In this document: in pieces, positions 1 through 5,625 of the stretch | How the letters are laid out: the number at the start of each line of letters is the position of its first letter | How positions within the stretch are numbered: position 1 is the first letter of the stretch | NCBI GenBank assembly: GCA_001818435.1 | Contig: MHKO01000004.1 | Coordinates: 18,177-27,833 of the forward strand | Direction: 5' to 3' | Length of the DNA: 9,657 nucleotides | Origin: Candidatus Komeilibacteria bacterium RIFCSPLOWO2_02_FULL_48_11 | GTDB lineage: Bacteria > Patescibacteriota > Patescibacteriia > UBA2169 | Notes under the pieces: generated by a model | Database searches by the model: none | Told to the model about the DNA's origin: nothing | What the model saw: only the letters and a program-made list of their open reading frames with translations | Position numbers and translations under genes: made by a program

Positions 1-9
1 ATTTTTGGT

Positions 10-603
10 TCACTTCATGCCAGGGAAAGCTGGCTCAAACTTTTTTAAAACATAATCCCGCGGATAACGCGGTCCTAACACTTCCATTCGTAAATATTTA
101 ATTCCAAATTCCTTTGCCTGTTCGCGAGTGGGCATCCAAATATCGACCCGGTATTTGTATCTGACATTCATGCGGTCTTCCACCACGAAAACTTTATCTC
201 CAAACATATCCGGGAAACGGACCAAAGAGCCTAAAGGCAAAAAATTAACAGCCACCACGCCATCCCGAACCGGCGTTATCCAGCCAGTAGTGTAGGGTGT
301 GCGGTCAGTTTGCCGCGGCTCGGACGAATAAGCGGTTACGGTCAGCCAGTGCTCGTTTATCACCCGCGACTCATTCTCTTGGGGCAGAGAAACACTGCCC
401 AGAGTGGAATAAGCAAAAAGTTTTTCGTTTTTTTCAACCGGAATTTCATTAATATCAAAAACAGCGGCCTGACTGCGCTCAAAAGCCGAGTAATTTTGTT
501 GCGCGGCAAAAACCAGGTGCGGCGCGCCTAATTGAAAAACAAAAGAAACAACTGCCAGAAAAACAAAGAATTTACTGCGTTTAATTTGTCTTTTGGTCAA
601 CAT
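10..603 (-). CDS. Secreted 3D-domain cell-wall protein
   Basis: Predicted exported protein of 197 aa with a C-terminal 3D (Asp-Asp-Asp) domain, a double-psi-barrel fold shared with MltA/RlpA-like wall enzymes and usually linked to peptidoglycan cleavage or remodelling. I chose the ATG at 603 because it gives a classical signal peptide: basic residues (KRQIKRSK), a hydrophobic run, then a likely cut after VFA near residue 33. The in-frame ATG at 681 would add 26 basic/aromatic residues translated through two hairpins, so I reject it. The 3D domain spans about residues 86-176, starting at VTAYSS. Its three family aspartates are visible in QTD (D100), VED (D143) and RVDIW (D154). Residues 35-85 look like a linker with no recognisable domain. 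No good ribosome site precedes the start. It lies downstream of ruvB on the same strand but is separated from it by hairpins, so it is probably transcribed on its own. Catalytic activity is inferred from the family only. Confidence 0.82.
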   Translation of the reverse strand: MLTKRQIKRSKFFVFLAVVSFVFQLGAPHLVFAAQQNYSAFERSQAAVFDINEIPVEKNEKLFAYSTLGSVSLPQENESRVINEHWLTVTAYSSEPRQTDRTPYTTGWITPVRDGVVAVNFLPLGSLVRFPDMFGDKVFVVEDRMNVRYKYRVDIWMPTREQAKEFGIKYLRMEVLGPRYPRDYVLKKFEPAFPGMK

Positions 604-619
604 AATAAAGCGATGTGAA

Positions 620-660
620 TCCCGCACTTTTTTTCGGATTGCGAAAAAAAAGGTGCGGGA
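620..660 (-). promoter_or_regulatory. Leader hairpin before the 3D-domain gene
   Basis: An 8-bp G+C-rich stem (620-627 with 653-660) continues into a T-run (628-634) facing an A-run (644-651), with a loop around 635-643. It lies about 17 nt upstream of the chosen start at 603. In the minus-strand RNA it is not followed by a U-tract, so it does not look like a simple terminator. It may shape or protect the leader RNA, or be a chance hairpin. The structure is read directly from the sequence; the role is unknown. Confidence 0.45.
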
Positions 661-695
661 ATAAAAATATCCTTTTCGCACTGGAAAGGATATTT
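660..695 (-). terminator. Likely intrinsic terminator after ruvB
   Basis: An 11-bp perfect inverted repeat (665-675 with 685-695) has a 9-nt loop. On the minus strand it is followed by a T-rich tract, TATTTTTATT. The stem is A/T-rich, which is usual for a genome of this type. It lies about 30 nt past the ruvB stop, so it plausibly ends ruvB transcription or attenuates read-through into the 3D gene. Confidence 0.55.
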
Positions 696-709
696 AACCC
701 AACAAATAC

Positions 710-738
710 AGTATAGCACAACTGCGTCAAAAAGTAAA
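710..738 (-). promoter_or_regulatory. Possible promoter for the 3D-domain gene
   Basis: On the minus strand a TATACT -10 element (710-715) lies 17 bp from a TTTACT -35-like hexamer (733-738) that overlaps the end of ruvB. If real, transcription starts near 703, just ahead of the 665-695 hairpin, so that hairpin would sit in the 5' leader of the 3D gene as an attenuator. The -35 match is weak. Confidence 0.35.
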
Positions 739-1752
739 GCCCTCGTCCGACAATTTTGGCATACCAAGATGTTTATATGCGCGTTCCGTGGCTACCCGTC
801 CGCGCGGGGTGCGGTCCAAAAAACCAATCTGCATTAAGAATGGTTCATAAACGTCTTCAATGGTGGCCATCTCTTCGGCCGTGGCCGCGGCCAAGGTTTG
901 CACGCCCACTGGCCCGCCATTAAATTTTTCAATAATGGCCAGAAGAATTTTTCTATCAACCTGGTCCAAGCCCAGAGCATCAACCTCTAACATATCCAAA
1001 GCTTGTTTGGCGATTGGCTCGCTTACCCGGCCATCGCCTCTCACTTGGGCAAAATCGCGCACGCGTTTTAATAAACGGTTAGCCACCCGCGGGGTGCGGC
1101 GCGAGCGCTGGCTTAAAATTTCAGCTGCCGGCGGTTCAATGTCAGTGAACAAAATTTTTGCGCTCCGCTCCACAATCTTTTTTATCTCGTCTTCTTCGTA
1201 AAAATTCAAAGGATAAATCACTCCAAACCTATCCCGCAAGGGCGAAGACAGCAGGCTGATTCTGGTGGTGGCGCCAATCAAGGTGAACTTGGGCAAATCA
1301 AGTTTTAACACTCGAGCTGACGGCCCCTTACCCACCACCAAATCCAAAGAATAGTCTTCCATGGCTGGATACAACACTTCTTCCACTACTTTGTTCAGGC
1401 GGTGGATTTCATCAATGAATAAAATATCGCCCGGCTCTAAATTTGTCAGGATAGCTGCCAAGTCCCCGGAGCGCTCAATGGCCGGCCCGCTCGTGACTTT
1501 TATATGCACCCCCATCTCATTGGCAATCACCCCGGCTAAAGTTGTCTTGCCCAAGCCCGGCGGGCCGTACAAAAGCACATGCTCAATCGGCTCCCCTCGC
1601 TGTTTGGCCGCTTGCATAAAAATTTCCAGGTTCTGTTTGACCTTGGTCTGGCCGATGTATTCTTTCAAAGTCCGCGGTCGCAGGGTTAAATCCAAGACAT
1701 TGTCTTCATTGGATTGATTTTCTGGGGTAATAATGCGTTCTTCGTCTGGCAT
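727..1752 (-). CDS. ruvB: Holliday junction branch migration helicase RuvB
   Basis: AAA+ motor of the RuvAB complex, which drives Holliday junction branch migration in recombinational repair by ATP hydrolysis. It is 341 aa, the normal family length. Walker A is GPPGLGKTT (63-71), Walker B DEIH (114-117), sensor 1 GATTR (160-164), and the arginine-finger region SSPLRDRF has R173. The C-terminal winged-helix domain contains FLDRTPRGR (321-329). The start follows TAGAAG with acceptable spacing; a TGATAAT -10-like element lies upstream in the divergent gap shared with the RHH antitoxin. ruvA and ruvC are not in the window. The gene looks intact and ordinary. Confidence 0.98.
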   Translation of the reverse strand: MPDEERIITPENQSNEDNVLDLTLRPRTLKEYIGQTKVKQNLEIFMQAAKQRGEPIEHVLLYGPPGLGKTTLAGVIANEMGVHIKVTSGPAIERSGDLAAILTNLEPGDILFIDEIHRLNKVVEEVLYPAMEDYSLDLVVGKGPSARVLKLDLPKFTLIGATTRISLLSSPLRDRFGVIYPLNFYEEDEIKKIVERSAKILFTDIEPPAAEILSQRSRRTPRVANRLLKRVRDFAQVRGDGRVSEPIAKQALDMLEVDALGLDQVDRKILLAIIEKFNGGPVGVQTLAAATAEEMATIEDVYEPFLMQIGFLDRTPRGRVATERAYKHLGMPKLSDEGFTF

Positions 1753-1775
1753 AATACTTCTAGATTATCACGGAT

Positions 1776-1803
1776 TTGACAAAAATAAAACAGATGCTAC
1801 ACT
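1776..1803 (+). promoter_or_regulatory. Promoter of the RHH/RelE toxin-antitoxin operon
   Basis: A perfect TTGACA -35 (1776-1781) is followed after 16 bp by TACACT (1798-1803, 4 of 6 consensus bases). It would start transcription near 1810, about 30 nt before the antitoxin ATG at 1842. The weak -10 lies inside the palindromic operator. Confidence 0.65.
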
Positions 1804-1820
1804 GTAATACAGTGTATTAC
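1798..1820 (+). promoter_or_regulatory. Overlapping palindromic operator
   Basis: Two interleaved palindromes are visible. TACACTGT-AAT-ACAGTGTA (1798-1816) has 8-bp arms, and GTAATAC-AGT-GTATTAC (1804-1820) has 7-bp arms. They cover the predicted -10 and the transcription start, as expected for autorepression by a ribbon-helix-helix antitoxin and its toxin complex. Binding is inferred. Confidence 0.65.
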
Positions 1821-1841
1821 TATACATTAGACTGGGGAACT

Positions 1842-2057
1842 ATGAGACAAATAATAAATCTATCTCTACCGCCGGAGTTATCTTCAGTGGTAACCAAAGA
1901 GGTCAAAACAGGAAAATATTCAAGCACCAGCGAATTTTTTCGAGAATTGCTTCGTGCCTGGATGGAAGAGCGGCTGCTGATAGAACTAAATGCCAGCCGC
2001 CAAGAAATAACTGCTGGCAAGGGCAGAGTCCTTCGCTCTCTCAAAGACCTCCGTTAA
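1842..2057 (+). CDS. RHH (ParD/CopG-like) antitoxin
   Basis: A 71-aa protein. Its N-terminus alternates hydrophobic residues like an RHH DNA-binding strand (QIINLSL, residues 3-9), then has two helices around PPELSSVVTKEV and STSEFFRELLRAW. The charged C-terminal half probably wraps and neutralises the toxin. The start at 1842 is preceded by GGGGA at good spacing; the longer in-frame start at 1776 would begin inside the -35 box and is rejected. The toxin gene follows after 7 nt, so the two are probably co-transcribed and coupled. The palindromic operator over its promoter supports autoregulation. The exact RHH subfamily (ParD, RelB-like or CopG) cannot be fixed by eye. Confidence 0.85.
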   Translation: MRQIINLSLPPELSSVVTKEVKTGKYSSTSEFFRELLRAWMEERLLIELNASRQEITAGKGRVLRSLKDLR

Positions 2058-2064
2058 ACAATTT

Positions 2065-2322
2065 ATGGAAATTATTTACACGTCCAAATTCAGGCGTGAA
2101 TACAAAAGATTGCCCGATAAAATAAAAAGCATTGCCGAACAGAATGAAAAAGTATTCCGAGATAATCCTTTTAATCCGGCGCTGGACACGCATAAACTGC
2201 ATGGCAGGTTAAAAGAATTCTGGTCATTCTCAATTGGCTATAAATACAGGATTATCTTTGAATTCGCAAATAAGGACACGGCATACTTCCATTCCACTGG
2301 CAATCATGATATTTATCAATAA
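2065..2322 (+). CDS. RelE/YafQ-like toxin
   Basis: An 85-aa toxin of the RelE/ParE superfamily; RelE-branch members are ribosome-dependent mRNA endonucleases. Visible family features are an N-terminal strand (EIIYTSKF), a helical pair (residues 8-34), HKLHG (43-47), WSFSIGYKYRIIFEF (53-67) and the C-terminal GNHDIY (79-84). R62 and the H76/H81 region fall where basic and histidine residues act in RelE/YafQ proteins. It follows the RHH antitoxin by 7 nt without a clear ribosome site, consistent with translational coupling that keeps toxin below antitoxin. RNase rather than gyrase-poison activity is favoured by the terminal His-Asp-x-Tyr but is unproven. The DUF84 remnant starts 2 nt after its stop. 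Confidence 0.87.
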   Translation: MEIIYTSKFRREYKRLPDKIKSIAEQNEKVFRDNPFNPALDTHKLHGRLKEFWSFSIGYKYRIIFEFANKDTAYFHSTGNHDIYQ

Positions 2323-2324
2323 AT

Positions 2325-2571
2325 ATGATCATAAATGTCGGCACGAAAAATCCGGCCAAAATCGAGGCGGTGCAGGAAATAATAAATGATTAAAGAAGGA
2401 AAAAACATCAGCGGCGCGGCCAAAGAAACGAAATTAACCGATCATCCTTATGTCGGCCATGCCCAAGGCGTCATCGGTATTTTGACCAAGGGCCGGGTAA
2501 CGCGCAAAGACTACGCCAAACAAGCGATTGCCGCCGCTTTAATCCATCTGGAAAATCCAGATTTGTATTAG
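2325..2571 (+). pseudogene. Internally deleted DUF84 (YjjX-like) purine NTPase
   Basis: DUF84 enzymes hydrolyse non-canonical purine nucleoside triphosphates (ITP/XTP) and are usually about 170-180 aa. Here 2325-2393 encodes a 22-residue N-terminus with the family opening (VGTKNPAKIEAVQE) and stops at TAA 2391. In another frame, 2386-2571 encodes a convincing C-terminus: a YVGHAQGVIGILTKGRVTRKDY core and the NPDLY end. The middle, roughly 90 residues, is missing and the two halves are out of frame, so a deletion with frameshift is the simplest reading. The piece abuts the RelE toxin and its stop overlaps the stop of the NIF3 fragment on the other strand. The downstream ATG at 2386 could make a 61-aa peptide, but it lacks most of the active site. 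Confidence 0.75.
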
Positions 2572-2738
2572 CGTCTCCCCTTCTTCCCTCCTCCTCGGCG
2601 GGCCGGCAACCGCGACACGCGGTTAAACCCGGAACACGGAACAATCGCAACACCCTTCTTCTCTAAATTATCCAAAAACAGATTCAAGCCGAGCGAATCG
2701 GACGACATGTGCCCGGCGACGATGACATTCAGGTGGTG
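2568..2738 (-). pseudogene. C-terminal fragment of a second NIF3-like gene
   Basis: Minus-strand codons 2607-2738 encode 44 residues, from HHLNVIVAGH to RVSRL, that match the C-terminus of the intact NIF3-like gene (residues 280-323, at 4454-4585) at 39 of 44 positions. About 20 of those conserved residues use different synonymous codons, so this is an old paralogue or a foreign homologue and not a fresh copy. The frame then ends in a basic tail (RRGGGKKGRR) and stops at 2568, overlapping the DUF84 stop. Upstream of 2738 the frame runs into unrelated sequence: the N-terminal 280 residues, with the HHP metal site, are absent. Non-functional as an enzyme. Confidence 0.85.
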
Positions 2739-2745
2739 CTCGTCG

Positions 2746-2961
2746 TCATTCCGGTTGCAGGCGTTCCGTGCGTTTGGCCATCCAAACCACTGCCCTTTGA
2801 ATTCTCTTTGGACTGTATCGAATTTGGGATCTGAAAATCCTCCAGTATTCTGCACCAAGTATCTTCATTTTTTTATGAGCTCGCATATACCACTCTATCC
2901 CCAGCCATAGCCGGGAATACTCTCGGTTATATGGATACTTAGCAGGGCGGCGGAAAGCCAT
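2746..2961 (-). CDS. Small basic Trp/Arg-rich ORF, doubtful
   Basis: A 71-aa reading frame from the ATG at 2961 (a TTG at 2973 would add 4 residues). It is rich in Arg, Lys, Trp and Tyr, for example REYSRLWLGIEWYMRAHKK in the N-terminal half, and has an amphipathic look. I do not recognise it. It ends just upstream of the NIF3 stub on the same strand and lies after the terminator of the upstream hypothetical gene, with no evident promoter or strong ribosome site (only GGACGG). It may be a genuine small protein, the relic of a larger gene joined to the NIF3 stub, or chance. Confidence 0.3.
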   Translation of the reverse strand: MAFRRPAKYPYNREYSRLWLGIEWYMRAHKKMKILGAEYWRIFRSQIRYSPKRIQRAVVWMAKRTERLQPE

Positions 2962-2999
2962 AGCCGTCCGCAATTCGCCTATGCCACAAATAGTTTAAC

Positions 3000-3035
3000 A
3001 AAAATAAAGGCCCTGCACAAACTTCGTACAGGGCC
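3000..3035 (-). terminator. Intrinsic terminator of the hypothetical gene
   Basis: A G+C-rich stem, GGCCCTGTAC with GTGCAGGGCC, forms 10 pairs including one G-U on the minus strand and is followed by TTTATTTTTG. On the plus strand the G-U becomes a C-A mismatch, so the terminator is oriented for the minus-strand gene ending at 3091. Confidence 0.85.
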
Positions 3036-3090
3036 AAAGGGCTCAAGTTTCCAAGGGTCAAAAAGAACCAAGGAAACAAGAACCCAAGAA

Positions 3091-3627
3091 CTACTTGCGG
3101 GGACGGAGCAAGCGACAGACGGAGACGAAAGCGCCCCCGAGCCAGTCGAAGCCCAACTGCCACCGGCCGCCGCCCCAGAAGAGGTACGGAACGCGACGGT
3201 TGCCGCGGCGATCCCGCCAGATGGTGCACGGGAACACCAGTAAGAATTTCCGGAGTTCTTCCGGAATCTCATCCTGATTTTCCAGCAGGTACTCGGCGTG
3301 CCGCTGGCCGAGGTTGGCGTGAAGTTCCTCGCGGCTCCGGCGCACCAACTCCTCGCCCTCTTTCTCTTTCAAAAAGGGCACGGGCTCAAGGTCGGCCGTG
3401 GAGATGGGCCACGGCTCCCGCGCGTCCCCCAAGAGGGTCCAGCCCTCTTTTGTCATGTCGCGGGAGAAATCCGCCAACCACGCTTCCTCCTTGCGGAGAA
3501 ATTTCTTGGTGGCATTGACCCACACCGGGTCAGCCAACTTGTCGAGGTGGTCGCAGACGATACCGAGCATTGGGCTCGGAAGCGTCACGAGCTTCCTCAC
3601 GGCAATACCGAGCATGTCCTTGGACAT
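3091..3627 (-). CDS. CPR-type hypothetical protein, Trp/Arg-rich C-terminus
   Basis: A 178-aa predicted soluble protein with no signal peptide or membrane segment. The start at 3627 is set by a good AGGAG seven nt upstream; an in-frame ATG at 3681 lacks this. The N-terminal two thirds look helical and charged (for example EELVRRSREELH). The last ~50 residues are rich in Trp, Arg and Gly: FPCTIWRDRRGNRR, then VPYLFWGGGRWQLGFDWL and a RLLRPRK end. I recall similar C-termini in unnamed proteins of Parcubacteria-like genomes but know no function. The gene is visibly more G+C-rich than its neighbours (lines near 3301-3420 are about 60-70% G+C by hand count), which suggests separate origin. It has its own terminator and is divergent from higB. 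Confidence 0.75.
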   Translation of the reverse strand: MSKDMLGIAVRKLVTLPSPMLGIVCDHLDKLADPVWVNATKKFLRKEEAWLADFSRDMTKEGWTLLGDAREPWPISTADLEPVPFLKEKEGEELVRRSREELHANLGQRHAEYLLENQDEIPEELRKFLLVFPCTIWRDRRGNRRVPYLFWGGGRWQLGFDWLGGAFVSVCRLLRPRK

Positions 3628-3655
3628 GGTCAGACTCCTATTTGAAAAGTGCATT

Positions 3656-3671
3656 CCGTGAATAGTCACGG
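3656..3671 (-). promoter_or_regulatory. Small hairpin in the hypothetical gene's leader
   Basis: CCGTGA and TCACGG form a perfect 6-bp stem with a 4-nt loop, about 30 nt upstream of the start at 3627. AT-rich TATAAT-like stretches lie further upstream (about 3695-3722), but I cannot assign one convincing promoter. Role unknown. Confidence 0.3.
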
Positions 3672-3735
3672 CGCTTTTCATCCCGTTTTGAGATGAATAT
3701 TATATACTACTATATTATACTTAATTTTGTTAATA

Positions 3736-3763
3736 TTGTACTTTATACCAAATTTGGTATAAT
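3736..3763 (+). promoter_or_regulatory. Promoter of higBA, probably leaderless
   Basis: A consensus TATAAT (3758-3763) is preceded after 16 bp by TTGTAC (3736-3741). The expected transcription start, about 7 nt after the -10, falls on the higB ATG at 3770. No Shine-Dalgarno sequence fits between them, so the toxin message may be leaderless. Confidence 0.6.
3743..3762 (+). promoter_or_regulatory. 20-bp perfect palindrome, higBA operator
   Basis: TTATACCAAATTTGGTATAA is a perfect 20-bp palindrome that fills the spacer and covers most of the -10 box. A dimeric HTH antitoxin such as the HigA encoded two genes downstream is the obvious ligand. The palindrome is seen directly; binding is inferred. 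Confidence 0.75.
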
Positions 3764-3769
3764 ACTTTT

Positions 3770-4099
3770 ATGCAAAATAAAAATACAATCTGGCTCGGCC
3801 CCACTTTGCACGATTTGAAAAAATTTCCTGATAAAGTAAGAAAACATATAGGTTTTGCACTCTATCTTGCCCAACAAGGCCTGACACATGAAGATGCCAA
3901 ACCGCTCAAAGGATTTAAAGTAACCGTTTGGGAAATAGTCAGCCAACACCATGGCAATGCCTACCGAGCGGTCTATACAGTTAAGATTAAGGATATTGTG
4001 TACATATTACACATGTTTCAGAAGAAATCAAAAGACGGCATTACCACTCCCAAAAAAGAAATTGACCTTATTAAAAAACGGCTACAATTAATATTATAA
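3770..4099 (+). CDS. higB: HigB-like toxin (phage Gp49-like, RelE superfamily)
   Basis: A 109-aa toxin of the Gp49/HigB branch of the RelE superfamily; members are generally mRNA-cleaving and act at the ribosome. The family pattern is clear: WLGPTLHDLKKFP (8-20), VRKHIGFAL (23-31), AKPLKGF (43-49), VWEIV (53-57), YRAVYTVK (65-72), VYILHMFQKKSK (77-88) and a closing TPKKEIDLIKKRL helix. It is the first gene of a toxin-first pair, with the antitoxin starting 10 nt downstream; this order is typical of HigBA and opposite to the RHH/RelE pair in this window. Its ATG lies 6 nt after a consensus -10, implying little or no leader. Intact by length and motifs. Confidence 0.87.
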   Translation: MQNKNTIWLGPTLHDLKKFPDKVRKHIGFALYLAQQGLTHEDAKPLKGFKVTVWEIVSQHHGNAYRAVYTVKIKDIVYILHMFQKKSKDGITTPKKEIDLIKKRLQLIL

Positions 4100-4109
4100 G
4101 GAATAATAT

Positions 4110-4433
4110 ATGAAAATTAAATTCACCAAAGGTTCAGACAATATTTTTAAAGACCTGGGCCTGCCCAATGCCGAAGAGCTTTTGGCTAAAGCAAAACTGG
4201 CAGTGGGAATTACTGCCATTATTCAAGATCGGGGGTTAACCCAGCAACAAGCCGCCCGCATCACCGGCACATCGCAGGCAAAAATCTCCGACGTGGTGCG
4301 CGGCAATCTTGACCAGTTCACCATTGACCGGCTGATAAAAATGCTCATGGCGTTTGACCAGGATGTCAGAATTGAATTGTCGCCCAAACCATCATCCAGA
4401 AACTATGCAGTCATGACCGTGGCGACTGCCTAA
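4110..4433 (+). CDS. higA: HigA2-like HTH antitoxin
   Basis: A 107-aa XRE-type helix-turn-helix antitoxin. The HTH spans about residues 31-90: a helix AVGITAIIQDRG, then LTQQQAARITGTSQAKISDVVRG, with the turn around TGTSQ (52-56), and the closing DRLIKMLMAFDQDVRIEL typical of the HigA2/HTH_37 group. The start is supported by AAGGA (4098-4102), 7 nt upstream and overlapping the toxin stop, so it has a far better ribosome site than the toxin. That would favour antitoxin excess. It probably represses its own operon through the palindrome at 3743-3762. It ends 2 nt from the convergent NIF3-like gene, with no terminator between them. Confidence 0.88.
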   Translation: MKIKFTKGSDNIFKDLGLPNAEELLAKAKLAVGITAIIQDRGLTQQQAARITGTSQAKISDVVRGNLDQFTIDRLIKMLMAFDQDVRIELSPKPSSRNYAVMTVATA

Positions 4434-4435
4434 AC

Positions 4436-5422
4436 TTACCGCTTCCCTTTCTTTATGCGCGACACGCGGATAAAGCCGGAGCAGGGCACAATCTCAATCC
4501 CTTTCTTCTCCAGGTTATCCAAAAATAAATTCAAACCCAAAGAATCCGAAGCCATGTGGCCGGCCACAATCACGTTCAGGTGATGCTTTTTGGCCTCGTC
4601 TTTCCATTCCTCTCTCTGGTGCATGGAAATAATGGTGCCAATGCCGGCATGAGCCAGGCGCTCGTAGATTTCTTTGGCCCCGTCCGTACCGCCGGTAACT
4701 TCCGTAACCGCGATTTTGCCCGCGAAATGATTGGGCGAGCCGGCAAAAATAATCGGGCCGGCTTTTTGTTTAACCGCGGCCTGATATTCAGGAATGGTCT
4801 TTAAGAAGTTAATCACGTCCTCAACATAAACCAGTTCTTTTTCTCGCTTCTTGAATTCTTTGTAAAGATAACTGGCAATGTGGTTATCAGCCGGCGTGTG
4901 AATGGACATGATGGGAATATTTAAAAGCCGGGCCACGTCAACTGATTGGCCATGATTGATTGGCGACACGCCCCGCTCCACCTGGCCGATGCGTTGCTCG
5001 GTTAATTTCTCGGCAATGTTAATCGGAATGCCGTAGTGGGCCAAAAGCTCAACTTGCAGTTCCATGACTTCGTGCAGGCCAGCCAGACCAATGGCCAAAG
5101 GATGATGGGCAATAATCAAATCAATTGGCTGGTTGGGACTGCGCCGGTTCAGCTCATTGGCCAGCATCACCTCGCCGGTATCAATATCCACGCCAACCAT
5201 TACTTTTTTAACTTTAGCATCCGGGCTGCCGTGGTAAATGCGGCTGTCAGCATAAGGATTAGAGAACCGGTCCTCATCAAATTCTTCTTTCTTCTCATCG
5301 GAGAGTTTGTTGTATTTTTCCTTGACGCGTTTCAAAATTTCGCGCACCCGCGTTGCGCCACGCAAATCGTGTTTTATTCCTTCACTGATTGCTAAATTAT
5401 AAATCTGTTTAATGGTCATCAT
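4436..5422 (-). CDS. NIF3-like (DUF34) metal-binding protein
   Basis: A 328-aa NIF3/DUF34-family protein; the family forms rings with a dinuclear metal site, and its reaction is not firmly settled. Metal-ligand motifs can be placed: HHP (H106, H107), HTPAD (H175, D179) and near the C-terminus GHMASD (H289, D293). The last position is Glu in the family members I remember, so Asp here is a mild variation. Residues 1-70 are a charged extension with a KRVKEKYNKLSDEKKEE coiled-coil-like stretch, which I associate with CPR versions. The start is 5422 (MM; 5419 also possible), with only a weak AAGAAA ribosome site. It has its own upstream promoter, is convergent with higA, and has a degraded relative at 2568-2738. 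Confidence 0.87.
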   Translation of the reverse strand: MMTIKQIYNLAISEGIKHDLRGATRVREILKRVKEKYNKLSDEKKEEFDEDRFSNPYADSRIYHGSPDAKVKKVMVGVDIDTGEVMLANELNRRSPNQPIDLIIAHHPLAIGLAGLHEVMELQVELLAHYGIPINIAEKLTEQRIGQVERGVSPINHGQSVDVARLLNIPIMSIHTPADNHIASYLYKEFKKREKELVYVEDVINFLKTIPEYQAAVKQKAGPIIFAGSPNHFAGKIAVTEVTGGTDGAKEIYERLAHAGIGTIISMHQREEWKDEAKKHHLNVIVAGHMASDSLGLNLFLDNLEKKGIEIVPCSGFIRVSRIKKGKR

Positions 5423-5454
5423 AGGCGTTTCTTTAAACTATTTAATGGCAACTC

Positions 5455-5483
5455 ATTTTAGCAAAAATACCAATAAAATACAA
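5455..5483 (-). promoter_or_regulatory. Promoter of the NIF3-like gene
   Basis: On the minus strand TTGTAT (5478-5483) and TAAAAT (5455-5460) are exactly 17 bp apart. Transcription would start near 5448, giving a leader of about 26 nt before the ATG at 5422. Confidence 0.65.
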
Positions 5484-5580
5484 GTCTTTTAGACCACAGA
5501 CCAGTACAACAGTTTGACAATATATCCTAGGCATGATAAGCTGTCTTATTCCGTAAAAGCCCTGTTTTAAAACACAGATA

Positions 5581-5617
5581 AAAACAAACCCTAAAAACAG
5601 TTTTTGGGCGTCTTTTT
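5581..5617 (-). terminator. Two-way intrinsic terminator after vanW
   Basis: CCC (5589-5591) pairs with GGG (5606-5608), and AAAAA (5593-5597) with TTTTT (5601-5605), with one bulged base and a 3-nt loop. The minus-strand RNA continues TTTGTTTTTAT, a good U-tract for ending the hsp20-vanW operon. The plus strand has CGTCTTTTT after the stem, so it could work weakly in both directions. Confidence 0.65.
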
Positions 5618-5625
5618 ATCGCTTT

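Noticed and set aside
604..681. N-terminal extension of the 3D-domain protein from the ATG at 681
   Set aside because: It would be translated through two hairpins and would bury the signal peptide 26 residues in; the ATG at 603 gives a proper signal sequence.
1776..1841. Longer antitoxin start at 1776
   Set aside because: It lies in the -35 box and spans the operator; the ATG at 1842 has a ribosome site and starts the RHH strand directly.
2939..3272. Minus-strand ORFs over the end of the hypothetical gene
   Set aside because: They are out-of-frame shadows of the G+C-rich gene, run through its terminator and are compositionally odd.
3298..3661. Plus-strand ORFs opposite the hypothetical gene
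   Set aside because: The minus frame has a ribosome site, terminator and family-like C-terminus; the plus frames are antisense by-products of high G+C.
5514..5540. Plus-strand promoter for a small RNA
   Set aside because: TTGACA is perfect, but the -10 candidates are poor at normal spacing and no clear RNA product follows; mentioned only as a possibility.
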